5,560 bases of DNA from positions 1 through 5,560 of the forward strand of contig JBKHJZ010000208.1 in NCBI GenBank assembly GCA_046537875.1, given 5' to 3'. Source of the stretch: JBKHJZ01 sp046537875. Lineage in GTDB: Bacteria > Actinomycetota > Acidimicrobiia > Acidimicrobiales > VFJN01. Made by a program: the position numbers and the translations under genes. Of this stretch, positions 5,036 to 5,560 are shown one piece after another. The notes under the pieces were generated by a model that did no database searches, was not told where the DNA came from, and saw only the letters and a program-made list of their open reading frames with translations. Within the stretch, counting starts at the first letter, position 1. Every line of letters starts with the position of its first letter.

Positions 5036-5560
5036 TTGTGCCCACCAGCCGGGCGCGCGCCGCCCGCACGGCCTCGACCGGGCGGACCCGCTCGAGCGGG
5101 AGGAACGCGGCGAGTGCCACCAGGTGCGGCCAGAACGCGATGGTGACGGTGGCGTACACGCCCGCGTGGAAGCCGTAGAGGCAGCCGACGATTCGCCAGC
5201 GGGCCCGCTCCGACGCCACCAGCACCAGGGGGCTGCCCAGCTCGAAGGCCAGGATGAACCACTGCATGGCCACCATCGCCCCGGGCACGTCCATCAGCCA
5301 GTCGCCGAAGACCGTGCCCCGCCGCATCACCGCCCACGTGAGCGTTGCGCTGTTCAGCCAGGCCAGACCGCCGAACCGGAGCTTGGCGAGCGCCGCCAGG
5401 AAGTAGGTGGCGATGACTGCCACCTGCGTGACCCGCAGCGCCCAGCCGGCCCGCTCGCTGCGTGTGGCATCGCCCCACCGGGCGGCGCCGGCGGTCGGCA
5501 GCGCGGCCAGGGCCACCAGATAGGCGAACCGGTCGTGGTCGACCTTGCCGTACGACATGG
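5022..5560 (-). CDS. HTTM-like integral membrane protein, C-terminal part
   Basis: The gene runs off the right edge, so only about 178 C-terminal residues are seen. The ATG at 5558 is probably internal, because family members carry several helices before this point. Recognisable HTTM features are YGKVDHDRFAYLVALAALP near the visible start, TYFLAALAKLRFGGLAWLN (about 51-69), and the later LYGFHAGVYATVTIAFWPH. Hydrophobic segments lie near visible residues 10-26, 41-60, 93-112 and 122-150. HTTM (horizontally transferred transmembrane) domains are related to the membrane part of vitamin-K-dependent gamma-carboxylase, but most bacterial members have no assigned reaction. They are often encoded beside DCC-family proteins, and one lies about 2.2 kb to the left here, on the opposite strand. 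A hairpin overlaps the stop codon. Confidence 0.8.
   Translation of the reverse strand, partial: MSYGKVDHDRFAYLVALAALPTAGAARWGDATRSERAGWALRVTQVAVIATYFLAALAKLRFGGLAWLNSATLTWAVMRRGTVFGDWLMDVPGAMVAMQWFILAFELGSPLVLVASERARWRIVGCLYGFHAGVYATVTIAFWPHLVALAAFLPLERVRPVEAVRAARARLVGTTAGG

Noticed and set aside
4957..5478. Extension of the PAS/PP2C frame upstream into the HTTM-like gene
   Set aside because: The upstream residues are Gly/Ala/Arg-rich shadow sequence overlapping a recognisable HTTM-like protein in another frame.

Overview
The window comes from a GC-rich genome with strong G/C preference at third codon positions. Its gene types (a PAS plus SpoIIE-type phosphatase, a proline-rich coiled-coil membrane protein with a Gly/Cys-rich C-terminal module, a DCC thiol-oxidoreductase-like protein, an HTTM-like membrane protein) suggest an actinobacterium, possibly of the Acidimicrobiia. 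That placement is inferred from gene style; no rRNA or marker gene is present.

Layout, left to right. Positions 1-431 hold no gene I can support. They contain the 3' half of a tRNA-Pro(CGG) gene (222-268) that lacks its 5' half, which is the signature of a tRNA-associated integration junction. If so, a mobile element lies to the left and ordinary chromosome begins near 269. Next come two minus-strand genes: a P-loop sulfotransferase-like protein (432-1133) and a membrane-anchored coiled-coil protein (1406-2128). Two plus-strand genes follow: a DCC-family protein (2371-2832) and a PAP2 phosphatase (2899-3672). Convergent to these is a minus-strand PAS/PP2C (SpoIIE/RsbU-type) phosphatase (3721-4956). 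Last is the C-terminal part of an HTTM-like membrane protein (5022 to beyond 5560, minus).

The most notable structure is non-coding. A 142-bp element occurs twice in the same orientation (1237-1378 and 2221-2362), exactly 984 bp apart without indels, bracketing the coiled-coil gene. Each copy contains a 104-bp imperfect palindrome made of four 18-bp units in mirror symmetry (two forward, two reverse) with 11-bp spacers. It looks like a dispersed palindromic repeat (REP/MITE-like) or a structured RNA or operator array.

The genes do not form one obvious pathway. Most encode membrane-associated or signalling functions: lipid phosphate hydrolysis, a PAS-sensing phosphatase of the anti-sigma-antagonist type, and a DCC/HTTM pair of families often found near each other.
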